From the NCBI GenBank assembly GCA_963706425.1, contig CAVPMN010000020.1, positions 930,001 through 994,000 on the forward strand: 64,000 nucleotides of DNA, written 5' to 3'. Made by a program: the position numbers and the translations under genes. The stretch comes from CAVPMN01 sp963706425. Its GTDB lineage: Bacteria > Actinomycetota > Acidimicrobiia > Acidimicrobiales > Acidimicrobilacustridaceae. Below are positions 18,342 to 28,251 of the stretch, in pieces (position 1 is the first letter of the stretch; each line of letters starts with the position of its first letter). The notes beneath the pieces were generated by a model. It was not told the DNA's origin. It searched no databases and saw only the letters and a list, made by a program, of their open reading frames with translations.

Positions 18342-19599
18342 TGGGTGGGACCGAGGATCATCCCCGCCCCGACCGTGGAGCCGGTGCTCTCGTCGATGAG
18401 GATGAAGCTGCCGGTGGTGCGGTTGCGGCGATAGTCGTCGAAGAACAGCGGCACCGTGGTGCGCAGGCTCACGCGCCCGATCTCGTTGAGGCCCAACGTG
18501 GCCGCGTCGTGGTCGCGGTGCAGGGTGTTGACGTCGAGTCGGTAGTGGAGGCCCTTCACCAGCGTGCGAGCGCTTCGCGTGGTGTGCTTGAGGGCGTACT
18601 TGGCTCCCGGACGCAGCTCGCTCTGCTCGGCCATCCAGCAGATCATGGCGTCGACGTCCTGGCCGATGTCGGGCTGGTTGTGCGGGCGGCAGATCATGTC
18701 GCCGCGGCTGATGTCGATGTCGTCCTCGAGCGTGACCGACACCGACATCGGCGCGAACGCCTCGTCGATCGGCCCGTCGGCCGTGTCGATGCTGCGCACC
18801 CGGGTGGTGAAGCCCGACGGCAGCACGAGCACCTCGTCGCCCACCTTCAGCACGCCACCGGCGACCGTGCCGGCATAGCCCCGATAGTCGTGGAACTGAT
18901 CGCTCATCGGCCGCAGGACGTACTGCACCGGGAAGCGGGCGTCGATGAGGTTGCGGTCGGAGGCGATGAACACGTCTTCGAGGTGGTGCAGCAACGATGC
19001 ACCCTCGTACCACGGCATGTTGGCCGAGCGGTGCACGACGTTGTCGCCGTTGAGCGCCGAGATCGGGATGAAGCGTCAGATCGGTGATGTCGAGCTTGGT
19101 GGCGAAGGCCCGGAACTCCTCCTTGATGCGCTCGAACACCTCCTGGTCGTAGTCGACCAGGTCCATCTTGTTGATGCAGACGACGAGGTGCGGCACCCGC
19201 AGCAGCGAGGCGAGGAAGGCGTGGCGCCGCGACTGCTCGACGATGCCGTTGCGGGCGTCGACCAGCACCAGGGTGAGATCGGCCGTCGAGCAGCCCGGTG
19301 ACCATGTTGCGGGTGTACTGAATGTGGCCGGGCGTGTCGGCGATGATGAACTTGCGCTTCGGCGTGGCGAAGTAGCGGTAGGCCACGTCGATGGTGATGC
19401 CCTGCTCACGCTCGGCCCGCAGGCCGTCGGTGAGCAGCGCCAGGTTGGTGTACTCGTCGCCCCGGTCGCGACTGGTGCGCTCGACCGCCTCGAGCTGGTC
19501 CTCGAAGATCGCCTTCGAGTCGTAGAGCAGACGCCCGATCAAGGTGGACTTGCCGTCGTCCACCGATCCCGCCGTGGCGAACCGCAACAACTCCGCCAT
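18338..19599 (-). CDS. cysN: Sulfate adenylyltransferase large subunit (GTPase), two frameshifts
   Basis: GTPase subunit of ATP sulfurylase, related to EF-Tu; it couples GTP hydrolysis to APS formation. The N-terminal part has AGSVDDGKSTLIGRLLYDSK, TPGHIQYTRNMVTG and NKMDLVDYD, followed by the beta-barrel domains (HRSANMPWYEGASLL onward). The frame breaks twice: near 19287-19295 (inside NMVTG-STADLTLVLVDARNG) and by an extra base at 19073 (restoring KLDITDLTFIPISALNG). Both sites interrupt conserved sequence, so consensus error is more likely than a pseudogene. The start ATG shares one base with the cysD stop. Confidence 0.88.
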
Positions 19600-20505
19600 C
19601 AGAAGTAGCCCTCCTTCTTGCGGTCCTCCATGGCTGCTTCGGTGACCCGATCGTCAGCCCGGGTGGCCCCCCGCTCGGTGATCCGGGTGGCCGCCACCTC
19701 CTCGATGACCGCCTCGACATCGGCGGCGCTCGACTCGACCGCACCGGTGCAGCTGGCGTCGCCCACCGTGCGATAGCGGATCAGCGCCTCGAAGGGCTCC
19801 TCGCCGTCCATCAAGGTGACGTAGGGGCCCACGGCGAGCAGCATGCCGTCGCGCCGGAACACCTGTCGGCGATGGGCGTAGTAGATCGACGGCAGCTCGA
19901 TGTTCTCGCTGGCGATGTACTGCCAGATGTCGAGCTCGGTCCAGTTGCTGAGCGGGAACACCCGGATGTGCTCGCCTGGCTTGTGGCGCCCGTTGTAGAG
20001 CGACCACACCTCGGGGCGCTGGTTCTTCGGGTCCCACTGGCCGAACTCGTCGCGGAAGGAGTAGACGCGCTCCTTGGCGCGGGCCTTCTCCTCGTCGCGG
20101 CGACCGCCCCCGAACACCGCGTCGAAACGATGCTCCTCGATGCCGTCGAGCAACGTGGTGGTCTGCAGGCGGTTGCGGCTGGCCCGGGGACCGGTCTCCT
20201 CGACCACCCGTCCCTGGCGGATCGACTCCTCGACGCTCGCCACCACCAGTCGCACCCCGTTGGTCTCGACGCGACCGATCACGGAACTCGATGACCTCGG
20301 GGAAGTTGTGCCCGGTGTCGACGTGCATCACCGGGAACGGCAGCTTGCAGGGCCAGAACGCCTTGAGGGCGATGTGGAGCATGACGACCGAGTCCTTGCC
20401 GCCCGAGAACAGCAGGACCGGCCGCTCGAACTCGGCGGCGACCTCGCGCATGATGTGGATCGACTCCGCCTCGATGGTGCGGAGATGCGACAGTTCGTAG
20501 TCCAT
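19599..20505 (-). CDS. cysD: Sulfate adenylyltransferase small subunit, one frameshift
   Basis: PAPS-reductase-like N-type ATP pyrophosphatase subunit of ATP sulfurylase. It starts MDYELSHLRTIEAESIHIMR and has the PP-loop LLFSGGKDSVVMLH, then HVDTGHNFPEVIEFRD. The rest has GGGRRDEEKARAKERVYSFR, FPLSNWTELDIWQYI and a MEDRKKEGYF ending typical of CysD. An extra base at 20274 breaks the frame just after EFRD; removing it joins the halves. First gene of cysDNC, divergent from cysQ across 64 bp. On the minus strand TACGCT lies 10 nt before its ATG. Confidence 0.9.
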
Positions 20506-20569
20506 GAGGAGCACCAGCGTAGGGTACGGACGCCCATCGAGGAAATCCCGACCAGATAGGTAATGATTC
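20506..20569. promoter_or_regulatory. Divergent regulatory region between cysDNC and cysQ
   Basis: This short 64-bp gap must serve both the sulfate-activation operon and cysQ. TACGCT/TACCCT hexamers face cysD. TAGGTA and TAATGA sequences precede the cysQ GTG. I see no convincing operator palindrome. Confidence 0.35.
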
Positions 20570-21343
20570 GTGCCTGCACCCACCGATGACGCCCATCCCA
20601 CCGATCATCGGCTCGCCGCCGAGCTCGCCGAGCAGGCAGGCCAGCTGCTGGTCGAGCTGCGAGCCGGGTGGGATCCCGGCCGCGACCCGACCGAGCTGCG
20701 CAAGGCGGGAGACCTGCAGGCCAACGACCTGCTGCTCGCAGGCCTCGCCCGCGCCGTGCCCGACGACGCCGTGCTGTCCGAGGAGTCGAAGGACGGCCCG
20801 GCGCGGCTCGATGCCGACCGGGTGTGGATCATCGATCCCCTCGACGGCACTCGAGAGTTCGGCGAGCCGCCCCGCACCGACTGGGCGGTGCACGTCGCCC
20901 TCACCATCGGGGGCCGTCCGGTCGCCGGCGCGGTGGCCCTGCCCGGGTTGGGCGAGGTGCTGGGAACCCAGCCCGCGGCGACGCTGGCCCCCCCGGTCGA
21001 CGGACCGGTGCGGCTCGTCGTCAGCCGCACGCGCCCTCCGGCCGCCGCGACCTTCCTGGCCGAGCGCCTGGGAGCGGAGTTGGTCGAGATGGGCTCGGCC
21101 GGGGCGAAAGCGATGGCGGTGTTGCGCGGCGACTGCGATGTCTACGTGCACTCCGGCGGGCAGTACGAGTGGGACTCGTGCGCTCCCGTGGCCGTCGCCC
21201 TCGCGGCCGGCTGCCATTGCTCGCGCATCGACGGCAGCCCGCTCGTCTACAACAACGAGAACCCCTACCTGCCCGATCTGCTGATCTGCCGGCCGGAGTG
21301 GGCCGGTCCCGTGCTCGAGGCGCTGGGCGAGTTCAGCGAATGA
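20570..21343 (+). CDS. cysQ: 3'(2'),5'-bisphosphate nucleotidase, CysQ-like (inositol-monophosphatase family)
   Basis: A 257-residue Mg-dependent, Li-sensitive phosphatase-family protein. Motifs are VLSEESKDG (first metal Glu), WIIDPLDGTREF (the WxxDPxDGT signature) and GGQYEWDSCAPVAVALAAG (the second motif with WD). It hydrolyses 3'-phosphoadenosine 5'-phosphate (PAP) or PAPS, recycling the by-product of sulfation and sulfate reduction. The divergent cysDNC operon strongly supports CysQ over a generic inositol monophosphatase. GTG start. Confidence 0.87.
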   Translation: MPAPTDDAHPTDHRLAAELAEQAGQLLVELRAGWDPGRDPTELRKAGDLQANDLLLAGLARAVPDDAVLSEESKDGPARLDADRVWIIDPLDGTREFGEPPRTDWAVHVALTIGGRPVAGAVALPGLGEVLGTQPAATLAPPVDGPVRLVVSRTRPPAAATFLAERLGAELVEMGSAGAKAMAVLRGDCDVYVHSGGQYEWDSCAPVAVALAAGCHCSRIDGSPLVYNNENPYLPDLLICRPEWAGPVLEALGEFSE

Positions 21344-21371
21344 CCAGCGTCGACGAAGCCCGGGAGGCCTT

Positions 21372-22089
21372 GTGACCACCACGCGCGTCGAACAGGCCAC
21401 GGCGAGCGACGGCGAGCGGTTCGACGTCACCGTCGTCACGGGCTCCGAGCCCAACGGCGCCTCGATCGTGCTCTATCAGGAGATCTTCGGGGTCAACGAG
21501 TTCCTGCTGGGCAAGGCCGCCGACCTGGCCGAGCTCGGCTACACCGTCGCCTGCCCCGACGTGTTCTGGCGGATCGAGCGCAACGTGTCGCTCGGCCACG
21601 ACGAGGCCGACCTGGCCCGCGGCTTCGAGATCGTCGGGGCCTACGCCGCCCTCGACTTCGAGCCGCAACCTCGCCGACCTCGCCGCCGGCTTGGCCCTCA
21701 CCCGTTCGCTGCCGGAGAGCACCGGGCGAGCTGGCGGCCTGGGCTATTGCCTCGGCGGGTGGCTGGCGTTCGAGCTGGCCGCCCTCGGCGGCGTCGATGC
21801 CTGCGTGTCGTACTACGGCTCGGCCGTGCCCGGGCGGCTCACCCTGGCCGGCGCCATCAGCTGCCCGGTCCTGTTCCACTTCGGCAACCGCGACGACTTC
21901 ATCCCCCTCGAGCAGGCCGAGAGCGTGCGCTCGGCCTTCGCCGGGCGCGACGACGTCGAGTTCCATCTCCACGACGCCGGTCACGCGTTCGAGAACCTGC
22001 ACGCGCCGACGTTCGCCGATGCCGACGCCGCCGGCCGGTCATGGGCGCTCACCGTCGACTTCCTCGAGCGCACGCTGCTCGCAGGCTGA
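21372..22089 (+). CDS. Dienelactone hydrolase family protein, frameshifted
   Basis: Alpha/beta hydrolase of the DLH family, about 238 residues. The nucleophile motif is GYCLGG (Cys in the elbow). Typical DLH features are EIFGVNEF, VACPDVFWR and HDAGHAFEN with the catalytic His. One extra C near 21663 (within ALDFE-RNLADLAAGLALT) breaks the frame. The GTG start at 21372 gives the complete N-terminus. It probably hydrolyses small esters or lactones; the actual substrate is unknown. It lies 15 bp before the enoyl-CoA hydratase gene. Confidence 0.82.
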
Positions 22090-22104
22090 CCCGCCGCTCG
22101 CCCG

Positions 22105-22917
22105 ATGGACCTCAAGGCCACCCGCTACGACATCACCGACCGGGTGGCCACCATCACGCTCGCCCGCCCACAGCGCCTCAACGCCTGGACCGGGCGGATG
22201 CACACCGAATACCGCTGGTCGCTCCAGCAGGCCGAGACCGATCCCGAGGTTCGGGTGGTGGTCGTCACCGGCGAGGGACGCGGCTTCTGCGCGGGCGCCG
22301 ACGCCGCTGCGCTCGAGGGACACGTCGACCGCGGCGGCTACGACCCGGGCACCGGCGACGACCTGCCCGCCCCGGGCTACGGCGTTCGCCCCGAGTTCGA
22401 CCACGACTTCGCGTTCCACTTCGGCTTGTCGAAGCCGGTCATCGCCGCCATCAACGGGGCTGCGGCCGGCATCGGCCTGGTGCTGGCGTGCTATTGCGAT
22501 CTGCGGTTCGCGGCCGACGGGGTGAAGCTCACCACGTCACACGGTCGGCTCAACCTGCCGGCCGAGTACGGCCTGTCGTGGCTGCTGCCCCGCATCATCG
22601 GCACCGGGCGGGCCCTCGACCTGTTGCTGTCGAGCCGGGTCGTGCTGGCCGACGAGGCGCTCGCGATGGGCCTCGTCAACCGCGTGTGGCCGGCCGACGA
22701 GCTGTTGGCGCGCACCTACGACTACGCCCGCCATCTCGCCCACGAGGTGTCACCCCGATCGCTTGCAGAGACGAAGCGCCAGGTCTGGGTCGACCAGCAC
22801 CGCGATGTCGGCTCGTCGGTGGTCGAGGCCGCCGCGCTGCTCGAGGAGATGATGACCGAGCCGGCGTTCCACGAGGGCGTGGCCGCGTTGAACGAGAAGC
22901 GCCCACCCCGCTTCTGA
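22105..22917 (+). CDS. Enoyl-CoA hydratase/isomerase family protein
   Basis: A 270-residue crotonase-fold protein. The CoA-binding and oxyanion-hole segments are GEGRGFCAGADAAALEG and INGAAAGIGLVLACYCD. GLSWLLPRIIG carries the usual position for one catalytic Glu, but here it reads AEYGLSWLL, so only one canonical Glu is apparent. Likely role is hydration or isomerisation of enoyl-CoA in fatty-acid or aromatic catabolism. Complete and in frame; same strand as the DLH gene and probably co-transcribed. Confidence 0.85.
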   Translation: MDLKATRYDITDRVATITLARPQRLNAWTGRMHTEYRWSLQQAETDPEVRVVVVTGEGRGFCAGADAAALEGHVDRGGYDPGTGDDLPAPGYGVRPEFDHDFAFHFGLSKPVIAAINGAAAGIGLVLACYCDLRFAADGVKLTTSHGRLNLPAEYGLSWLLPRIIGTGRALDLLLSSRVVLADEALAMGLVNRVWPADELLARTYDYARHLAHEVSPRSLAETKRQVWVDQHRDVGSSVVEAAALLEEMMTEPAFHEGVAALNEKRPPRF

Positions 22918-22945
22918 CGGTGTCGGTCCGGTCCACCGGGACAAC

Positions 22946-24050
22946 TCACTCTCCGTCGGAACCGAACCAACGCCGGTCGAGCGCCTCGTAGGTGCCGTCT
23001 TCGACCACCGACAACAGCGCGGCATCGGTCACCTCGACCAGCGGCGAGTCGTTGCCGAGGGCGATGCCGTAGTACTCCCGTCTCGCTACCGGCCCGACCA
23101 GCACCACATCGGAGCGCTCGGTGCTTGTGAGGTAGCGCAGGATGGGTGCGTCGTACACGACGCCGTCGACCTGCTCGTCAGACAGAGCGGTCAGCGCGCT
23201 CCGCGCGATCGTCGTAGGTGCGTGGCGCGTAGCCGAGCTCGATCAGGTACTCCTCGGACGTGGTGCCCTGCACCGCGCCGACCCGGCCGCTCGACAGGTC
23301 CGTCAGCGACGACAACTCGCCTCTGATCTCGCTCACCGTGATGCTGGCCGTCACCACGGCGGTGAGGTTCGCGACGAACAGGACGCCGAGCACCATCCAC
23401 AACATCGACGCCACCCGTCCGGCCTTGCTGCGAGGCACGTGGTCGCCGTAGCCGACGGTCATCATCGTGACGAGGGCCCACCAGATGCCGTCCCAGAGGC
23501 CCTTGGGCTCCCGTGCGAAGTCCTGTGAGCGTCCCCGCTCGAGCAGCCAGATCACCACACCCATCACACCGACGGCGATGACGAGCAACCCAAGCAGGCG
23601 CAGCACCGGCGCCGACAGCAGGGAGTCGACGACGGACTGGGTCGACACGCCGTCGTTCTCCCGAACAGCCAGCTGCAGGCCCGAGTTGTAGATCGGCGTC
23701 GAGAAGTCGACCAGCTCCTCTCGCTGCTGGGTCATGGAGATGGCGGCGATGGCCGCGTCGGCGCGACCATCCTGAACCGCAGCCAACTGGTCTTGGACCG
23801 AGTCGACCCAGACCCACTCGGTGGCGAGACCGGACCGATCGGCCACTTCGTCCCAGAGATCGATGCTGAAGCCGCGGGGCGGATCGCGCTCGTCGAGCAC
23901 GAACGGCTCGGCCACCTTGATCGCGACTCGGACGACCGACCGATCGGACGCCGACCCGCCCTGGGCCGCCGCGGACGGCACAACGAGCGCCAGGGCCAGC
24001 ACCGCGATCGCGGCGAACGCCCACGACACCCGCCGAGCGACCAGCGTCAT
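22946..24050 (-). CDS. GluR0-like prokaryotic ionotropic glutamate-receptor potassium channel, frameshifted
   Basis: About 367 residues in the order signal peptide (1-30), periplasmic-binding lobe S1 (about 40-130), helix M1 (VLRLLGLLVIAVGVMGVVI), re-entrant pore loop with the filter TVGYGD, helix M2 (MLWMVLGVLFVANLTAVV), and then lobe S2 ending in a PBP-like DRRWFG. This is the GluR0 topology: an amino-acid-gated channel with a potassium selectivity filter. One extra base near 23198 (within YDDRA-ALTALSDEQVDG) breaks S2; removing it joins both parts. The start overlaps the upstream gene's stop by 4 bp (ATGA). The ligand cannot be read from sequence alone. Confidence 0.85.
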
Positions 24051-24640
24051 GCGAGTCGATCCAGAACGGCTCGACCACGCGGCGAGATGCGATAGCCGCG
24101 TTCGAGGCTGATCGTCAGGCCGAGGCGCTTGAGCTTGCGGATGTCGACCTTGAGCTCGGCTCGATCACGACCCAATTGCTCGGCGAGGGTGCTCGACACC
24201 GTGGCTGGGTGCTCGGCGATGACGGCAAGCGTCTGGCGGGTCCACGGCCCGTGGCCGCTCGACTGGTCGAGTCGGTCGAGCCGCTCCCGGATGTGGGCGA
24301 CGTCGTCGTCGGTGAGATCGGCATCGTCGTGCAGCGGTGGGGCGTCGTCGGGCGGCTCCGCATGGAAGTCGATCTGCCACACGACATCGGTCGGAACAAG
24401 CTCGGGTGAGCCCTTGCGGAGATAAGCGACCTGCGCGGCCGCGTCGGCGAACCCCGACCGTCGGGCCCCAGCGTCGGTGATGTCGGCCAGGGTCACCTGG
24501 TCGAGAGCCTCGACCACCAGCACCACCGGACCGACCCGGTAGCGACCATCCACCTTGACCTGCGGCCGCTTCCAGTGGCGGTAGGTGCGGGTGATCGAGC
24601 CATCGGCGAGGCCCGGATGGGCCGTTGCGGTGAACAGCAC
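24047..24640 (-). CDS. ASCH/PUA-like domain plus winged-helix protein
   Basis: A 197-residue protein. The N-terminal about 100 residues (ITRTYRHWKRPQVKVDGRYR then VGPVVLVVEAL) resemble an ASCH/PUA-type RNA-binding beta-barrel. After an Asp-rich linker (PPLHDDADLTDDD) comes a winged-helix-like segment (about 130-197: TRQTLAVIAEHPATVSSTLA then KVDIRKLKRLGLT). The GTG start is 1 bp after the CoA-transferase stop, and its stop overlaps the GluR0-like start. It may regulate the channel gene or RNA; function unknown. Confidence 0.6.
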   Translation of the reverse strand: MLFTATAHPGLADGSITRTYRHWKRPQVKVDGRYRVGPVVLVVEALDQVTLADITDAGARRSGFADAAAQVAYLRKGSPELVPTDVVWQIDFHAEPPDDAPPLHDDADLTDDDVAHIRERLDRLDQSSGHGPWTRQTLAVIAEHPATVSSTLAEQLGRDRAELKVDIRKLKRLGLTISLERGYRISPRGRAVLDRLA

Positions 24641-24641
24641 G

Positions 24642-25775
24642 TCAGACCGTGTCGGTGTGCTCGCCCAGCCCTGGGACCGGACCGACCGGCGGCATCCCTC
24701 CGTGGAACGTCACCGGCGAGGCGACGGCCCGGTGCGCCGGTGACTCCTTCCCGGCGGGCACATCGACGAACGCGCCGGCGGCGATGGCCTGCGGATCGTC
24801 GATGACCTCGGCGGGTGTCAGCACCGGCTGCCACCAGACGCCGTGCTCGTCGAACGCAGCCGCCAACTCGGCACGGCTCCGCGACGCGAACTCGTCGTCG
24901 AGCAGCGCCACCAGCGCGGCCGCGTTGTGGCGGCGACCGCGACCGTCGGCGAAGCGCTCGTCGTCGATCAGATCATCGCGCCCGAGCGATCGGCAAAGGT
25001 TCGGCCAGTGGCGTTGGCTCTCGACCCCCAGCAGCCAGAACCAGCGGCCGTCGCCCGCGCAGTAGCTGTTCACCAGCGGGTTGATCTCCTCGGTGCGGGC
25101 CGTCGGCCCGTTGAGCTTGCCGAACCGCATCTGGATCCCCAGATCCCATCCGAGGCAATAGAGCCCGGTGCGCAGCAGCGACGTCTCGACCAGCTGACCC
25201 CTGCCGGTGCGCTCGCGCTCGAGGAGCGCACCGAGGATGCCCGACACCGTCGCCAGCCCGGTGACATGGTCGCCGAAGCCACCGCGCACGTTCGGCGGAG
25301 GCTGCTCGCCCGGCGCAAGCGTGGCCGCCACCCCGGTGCGGGCCCAGAACCCGCCCACGTCGTAGCCGGGACGATGGGCTTCCGGCCCGGCCAGGCCGTA
25401 GCCGGTCACCAACGCGTAGACCAGATGCGGGTTCTCGGAGAGCAGCTGCTCGTGTCCGAGGCCGAGGCGGTCGAGCGCGTCGGGCCGGAGGTTCGTGAGG
25501 AACACGTCTGCCGACGCGATCAGCTGGTGGAGCCGAGCGCGTCCGTCGGCGTGCTTCAGGTCGAGCACGATGCTGCGCTTGCCCCGGTTGTCGAGATCGA
25601 ATGGGGGCGACTCGGTCTGACCGTGGCCGGCGATGACCTGGAAGACCCGTCGCATCGGGTCGCCGTCGGGCGGTTCGACCTTGATGACGTCGGCACCCCA
25701 GTCGGCGAGCACTCCGCCCGCGGACGGGCCCGCGACCCACACGCCGAGTTCGATCACGCGGTAGTTGTCGAGCAC
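24642..25775 (-). CDS. CaiB/BaiF family III CoA-transferase
   Basis: A 377-residue type III CoA-transferase. Characteristic segments are VIELGVWVAGPSAGGVLADW GADVIKVEPPDGDPMR, NRGKRSIVLDLKHADGR, LTNLRPDALDRLGLG and VSGILGALLERERTG. It moves CoA between organic acids, often in bile-acid, carnitine or aromatic-acid breakdown. I chose GTG 25775 (protein MLDNYRVIELG) because it is 7 nt after TAGCCT and gives the family-typical length. First gene of an operon with the ASCH protein and the GluR0-like channel. Confidence 0.85.
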   Translation of the reverse strand: MLDNYRVIELGVWVAGPSAGGVLADWGADVIKVEPPDGDPMRRVFQVIAGHGQTESPPFDLDNRGKRSIVLDLKHADGRARLHQLIASADVFLTNLRPDALDRLGLGHEQLLSENPHLVYALVTGYGLAGPEAHRPGYDVGGFWARTGVAATLAPGEQPPPNVRGGFGDHVTGLATVSGILGALLERERTGRGQLVETSLLRTGLYCLGWDLGIQMRFGKLNGPTARTEEINPLVNSYCAGDGRWFWLLGVESQRHWPNLCRSLGRDDLIDDERFADGRGRRHNAAALVALLDDEFASRSRAELAAAFDEHGVWWQPVLTPAEVIDDPQAIAAGAFVDVPAGKESPAHRAVASPVTFHGGMPPVGPVPGLGEHTDTV

Positions 25776-25782
25776 GCCAGCG

Positions 25783-25848
25783 AGGCTAACGGCGGCGGCC
25801 GGAACCTGGGGCGCCGGGTGGGTCGACGCGGTGACCCGCTCGTACACT
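25783..25848. promoter_or_regulatory. Divergent -10 elements for CoA-transferase operon and UbiB gene
   Basis: The minus strand has TAGCCT (25788-25783) 7 nt before the CoA-transferase GTG. The plus strand has TACACT (25843-25848) 10 nt before the UbiB ATG. Both fit TANNNT. Confidence 0.4.
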
Positions 25849-25858
25849 CGGCCCCACG

Positions 25859-27495
25859 ATGAGCGCCGATCCGGCTCCCCCCACGACGCCGGCGGGCTCG
25901 CCGGACGACCCGCAGGCACCTGCCGACCTCGCGCTGGGCTCGTTCAGCGACGACCCGCCCTGGCTGGTCGTCCCCGAGCAGATGCCTTGGCGCAAGGTCA
26001 CGGGGGTCGTGCGCTGGTCGATCCGGCGTGAGCTCCCCGACCTCGTGCGACCCCGTCGCTTCCCGCCCATCGGCCGGCTCGTCAAGGTGCTGCGCCACAT
26101 CGGCGGGGCCCTGCTCGGGTGGTACCTCGTCGGCCGGCGCGCGGGCGGGTCGGCCTCGAAGGCCGACCTGTCGAAGCGTCTGCGCATCGCCGCCGAACGT
26201 CTGGGGCCCACGTACATCAAGCTCGGTCAGATCATCTCCTCGGGCGAAGGCCTGTTTCCCGAGGAGCTCGTCACCCAGTTCCAGAAGCTGCGCGACCGCG
26301 TGCCGGCCGAGTCGTTCGCCGACGTGCGGGCGGTGGTCGAAACCGACCTCGGCGCCTCGCTCGACGTCCGTCTTCGAGTCGTTCGAGCGCGAGCCGGTGG
26401 CCGCCGCGTCGATCGCGCAGGTGCACCGGGCCCGACTGCGCACCGGCGAGGACATCGTGGTCAAGGTGCAGCGGCCCACCATCAACGAGCTCGTGCACGA
26501 GGACTTGCGGGTCATGGCGTGGCTGGCCCCGTTCCTCGTCGGCCGCATCCCGGTGGCCGCCCTCGCCAATCCGCCGGCCCTCGTCGAGCTGTTCGCGGAG
26601 ACCATCACCGAGGAGCTCGACTTCCGCCTCGAGGCCGAGAACATGCTCGACGTGGCCCGCTCGTTCGCCGAGCTCGGCCAGCGCGGCTATGTGATCCCCC
26701 GCCCCCACCCCACGCTCATCACGCCTCGCGTGCTCGTCATGGAGCGCCTCGACGGCTTCGCCTTCTACGAGGTCGAGCGCATGAAAGAGGCCGGCGTCGA
26801 CACCAAGGCGGTCATCCGCACCGGCATGGTCGGTTTCATGGAAGGCGCCATGATCCACGGCATCTTCCACGGCGACCTGCACGGCGGCAACCTCTTCGTG
26901 CTGCCCGACGGCCGGGTGGCGCTGCTCGACTTCGGCATCACCGGCCGCATGGACGAACCGAAGCGCCTCGCATTCCTCCGCCTGCAGGTGGCCGCCAGCC
27001 TCAACGACATCAGGGGCCAGATGGCCGCCCTACGCGACCTCGGAGCGCTGCCCGCCGACACCGACCTCGAAGCAGTCATCAGCGACCTCGGGCTCGAACG
27101 TCCGCCGATCGATCCGACCGCCCTGAGCGCCGACGAGATGGTGCAGCGAGATCCAGCGGGCGGTGAAGAGCCTGCTCACCTACGGCGCCCGGCTCCCCAA
27201 GGAGCTCATGCTGTTCGTCAAGAACATGGTGTTCCTCGACGGGGCCATCTCGTCGCTGGCGCCCGATCTCGACTTGTTCGCCGAGATCGCCCACATCTCC
27301 GCCTACTTCGCCGAGCGACACGGTGAGCGCATCGCCGCCGACATCGGCATCGACCCCCGCACCTACGAGCTCGACCTGAGCGGGGTGAAGGGCAGCTTCG
27401 GCGTCGACCCGTCGACCGAGTCGCTCACCTACCGCGATCTGCAGGAGCGTCGGGAGATCATCCGCAGCCGCTTCCGCGAACGCGCCATCGACTGA
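25859..27495 (+). CDS. ABC1/UbiB-family atypical kinase, two frameshifts
   Basis: About 545 residues. Family motifs are GPTYIKLGQIISS (KxGQ), PVAAASIAQVHRARL (the Ala-rich loop replacing the P-loop), VKVQRPTI (Lys), EELDFRLEAENM (ExD), HGDLHGGNLFV and LLDFGITGRM. UbiB proteins are ADCK-like ATPases linked to quinone biosynthesis or lipid homeostasis. The frame shifts at about 26373 (before VFESFEREP) and about 27146 (within EMV-REIQRAVKSLLTYG); each is repaired by dropping one base. A second hydrophobic helix region near the C-terminus is not obvious. Confidence 0.85.
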
Positions 27496-27522
27496 CAGAT
27501 GCCCACCGGGTCCCGCCCGCTC

Positions 27523-27528
27523 TAGTGT
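27523..27528 (+). promoter_or_regulatory. Putative leaderless -10 element (TAGTGT) for nucS
   Basis: TAGTGT lies 8 nt before the ATG at 27537. It supports that start over the in-frame GTG at 27525, which lies inside the hexamer. Confidence 0.35.
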
Positions 27529-27536
27529 CGGAGTCG

Positions 27537-28196
27537 ATGCGGCTCGTCATCGCCCGATGCTCCGTCGACTACGTCGGCCGGCTGTCGGCGCACCTCCCCC
27601 TCGCCACCCGGCTGATCATGGTGAAGGCCGACGGGTGCGTCGCCATCCACGCCGACGGCGGCGCCTACAAGCCTCTCAACTGGATGAACGCGCCCAACCG
27701 TCTCGTCGAAGAGGAAGGGCGTTGGGTGATCACCAACCCCAAGGGCGAGACGCTCACCATCACGATCGACGAGCTGATCAGCGACTCGGCCCACGACCTC
27801 GGGGTCGACCCGGGGCTGCAGAAGGACGGCGTCGAGGCTCATCTCCAGGAGCTGCTGGCCGCCGACCCGACGACGATGCTCGCCGGCCTGCGCCTGGTGC
27901 GTCGCGAGTACCCCACCGACATCGGGCCCGTCGACCTGCTCTGCCGCGACGCCGACGGGGTGGCCGTGGCCATCGAGGTGAAGCGTCGCGGTGAGATCGA
28001 CGGCGTCGAGCAGCTGACCCGCTATCTCGAGCGACTCGAGCGCGACCCGATGCTACGACCCGTGAGAGGCATGTTCGTGGCCCAGGAGATCAAGCCGCAG
28101 GCCAAGGTGCTCGCGGCCGACCGCGGCATCGTGTGCATCGAGGTCGACTACGACGAGCTCCGCGGCGTCGAGCGCATGGAGCTGCGCCTCTTCTGA
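27537..28196 (+). CDS. nucS: Mismatch-specific endonuclease NucS/EndoMS
   Basis: A 219-residue protein starting MRLVIARCSVDYVGRLSAHL, with N-terminal DNA-binding and C-terminal RecB-like nuclease domains. Nuclease residues are in DIGPVDLLCRDADGVAVAIEVKRRG (Asp, Glu-x-Lys) followed by QLTRYLERL. NucS makes double-strand cuts at mismatches and provides non-canonical mismatch repair in actinobacteria lacking MutS/MutL. The length is as expected. Downstream lies a large hairpin between convergent genes. Confidence 0.93.
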   Translation: MRLVIARCSVDYVGRLSAHLPLATRLIMVKADGCVAIHADGGAYKPLNWMNAPNRLVEEEGRWVITNPKGETLTITIDELISDSAHDLGVDPGLQKDGVEAHLQELLAADPTTMLAGLRLVRREYPTDIGPVDLLCRDADGVAVAIEVKRRGEIDGVEQLTRYLERLERDPMLRPVRGMFVAQEIKPQAKVLAADRGIVCIEVDYDELRGVERMELRLF

Positions 28197-28251
28197 GCTG
28201 CGCTTGCCCTGCTGCGCTTGCCCTGAGCTGCGCACCCGCCGACCCATCGCG

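Noticed and set aside
17727..19409. Fused CysN-CysC polypeptide
   Set aside because: The frame joins CysN and CysC only because of frameshifts within cysN; cysC has its own GTG overlapping the cysN stop.
21336..21374. 11-codon ORF (MTSVDEAREAL) between cysQ and the DLH gene
   Set aside because: It overlaps the cysQ stop as ATGA, but is too short and lacks supporting evidence; it could be a coupling leader.
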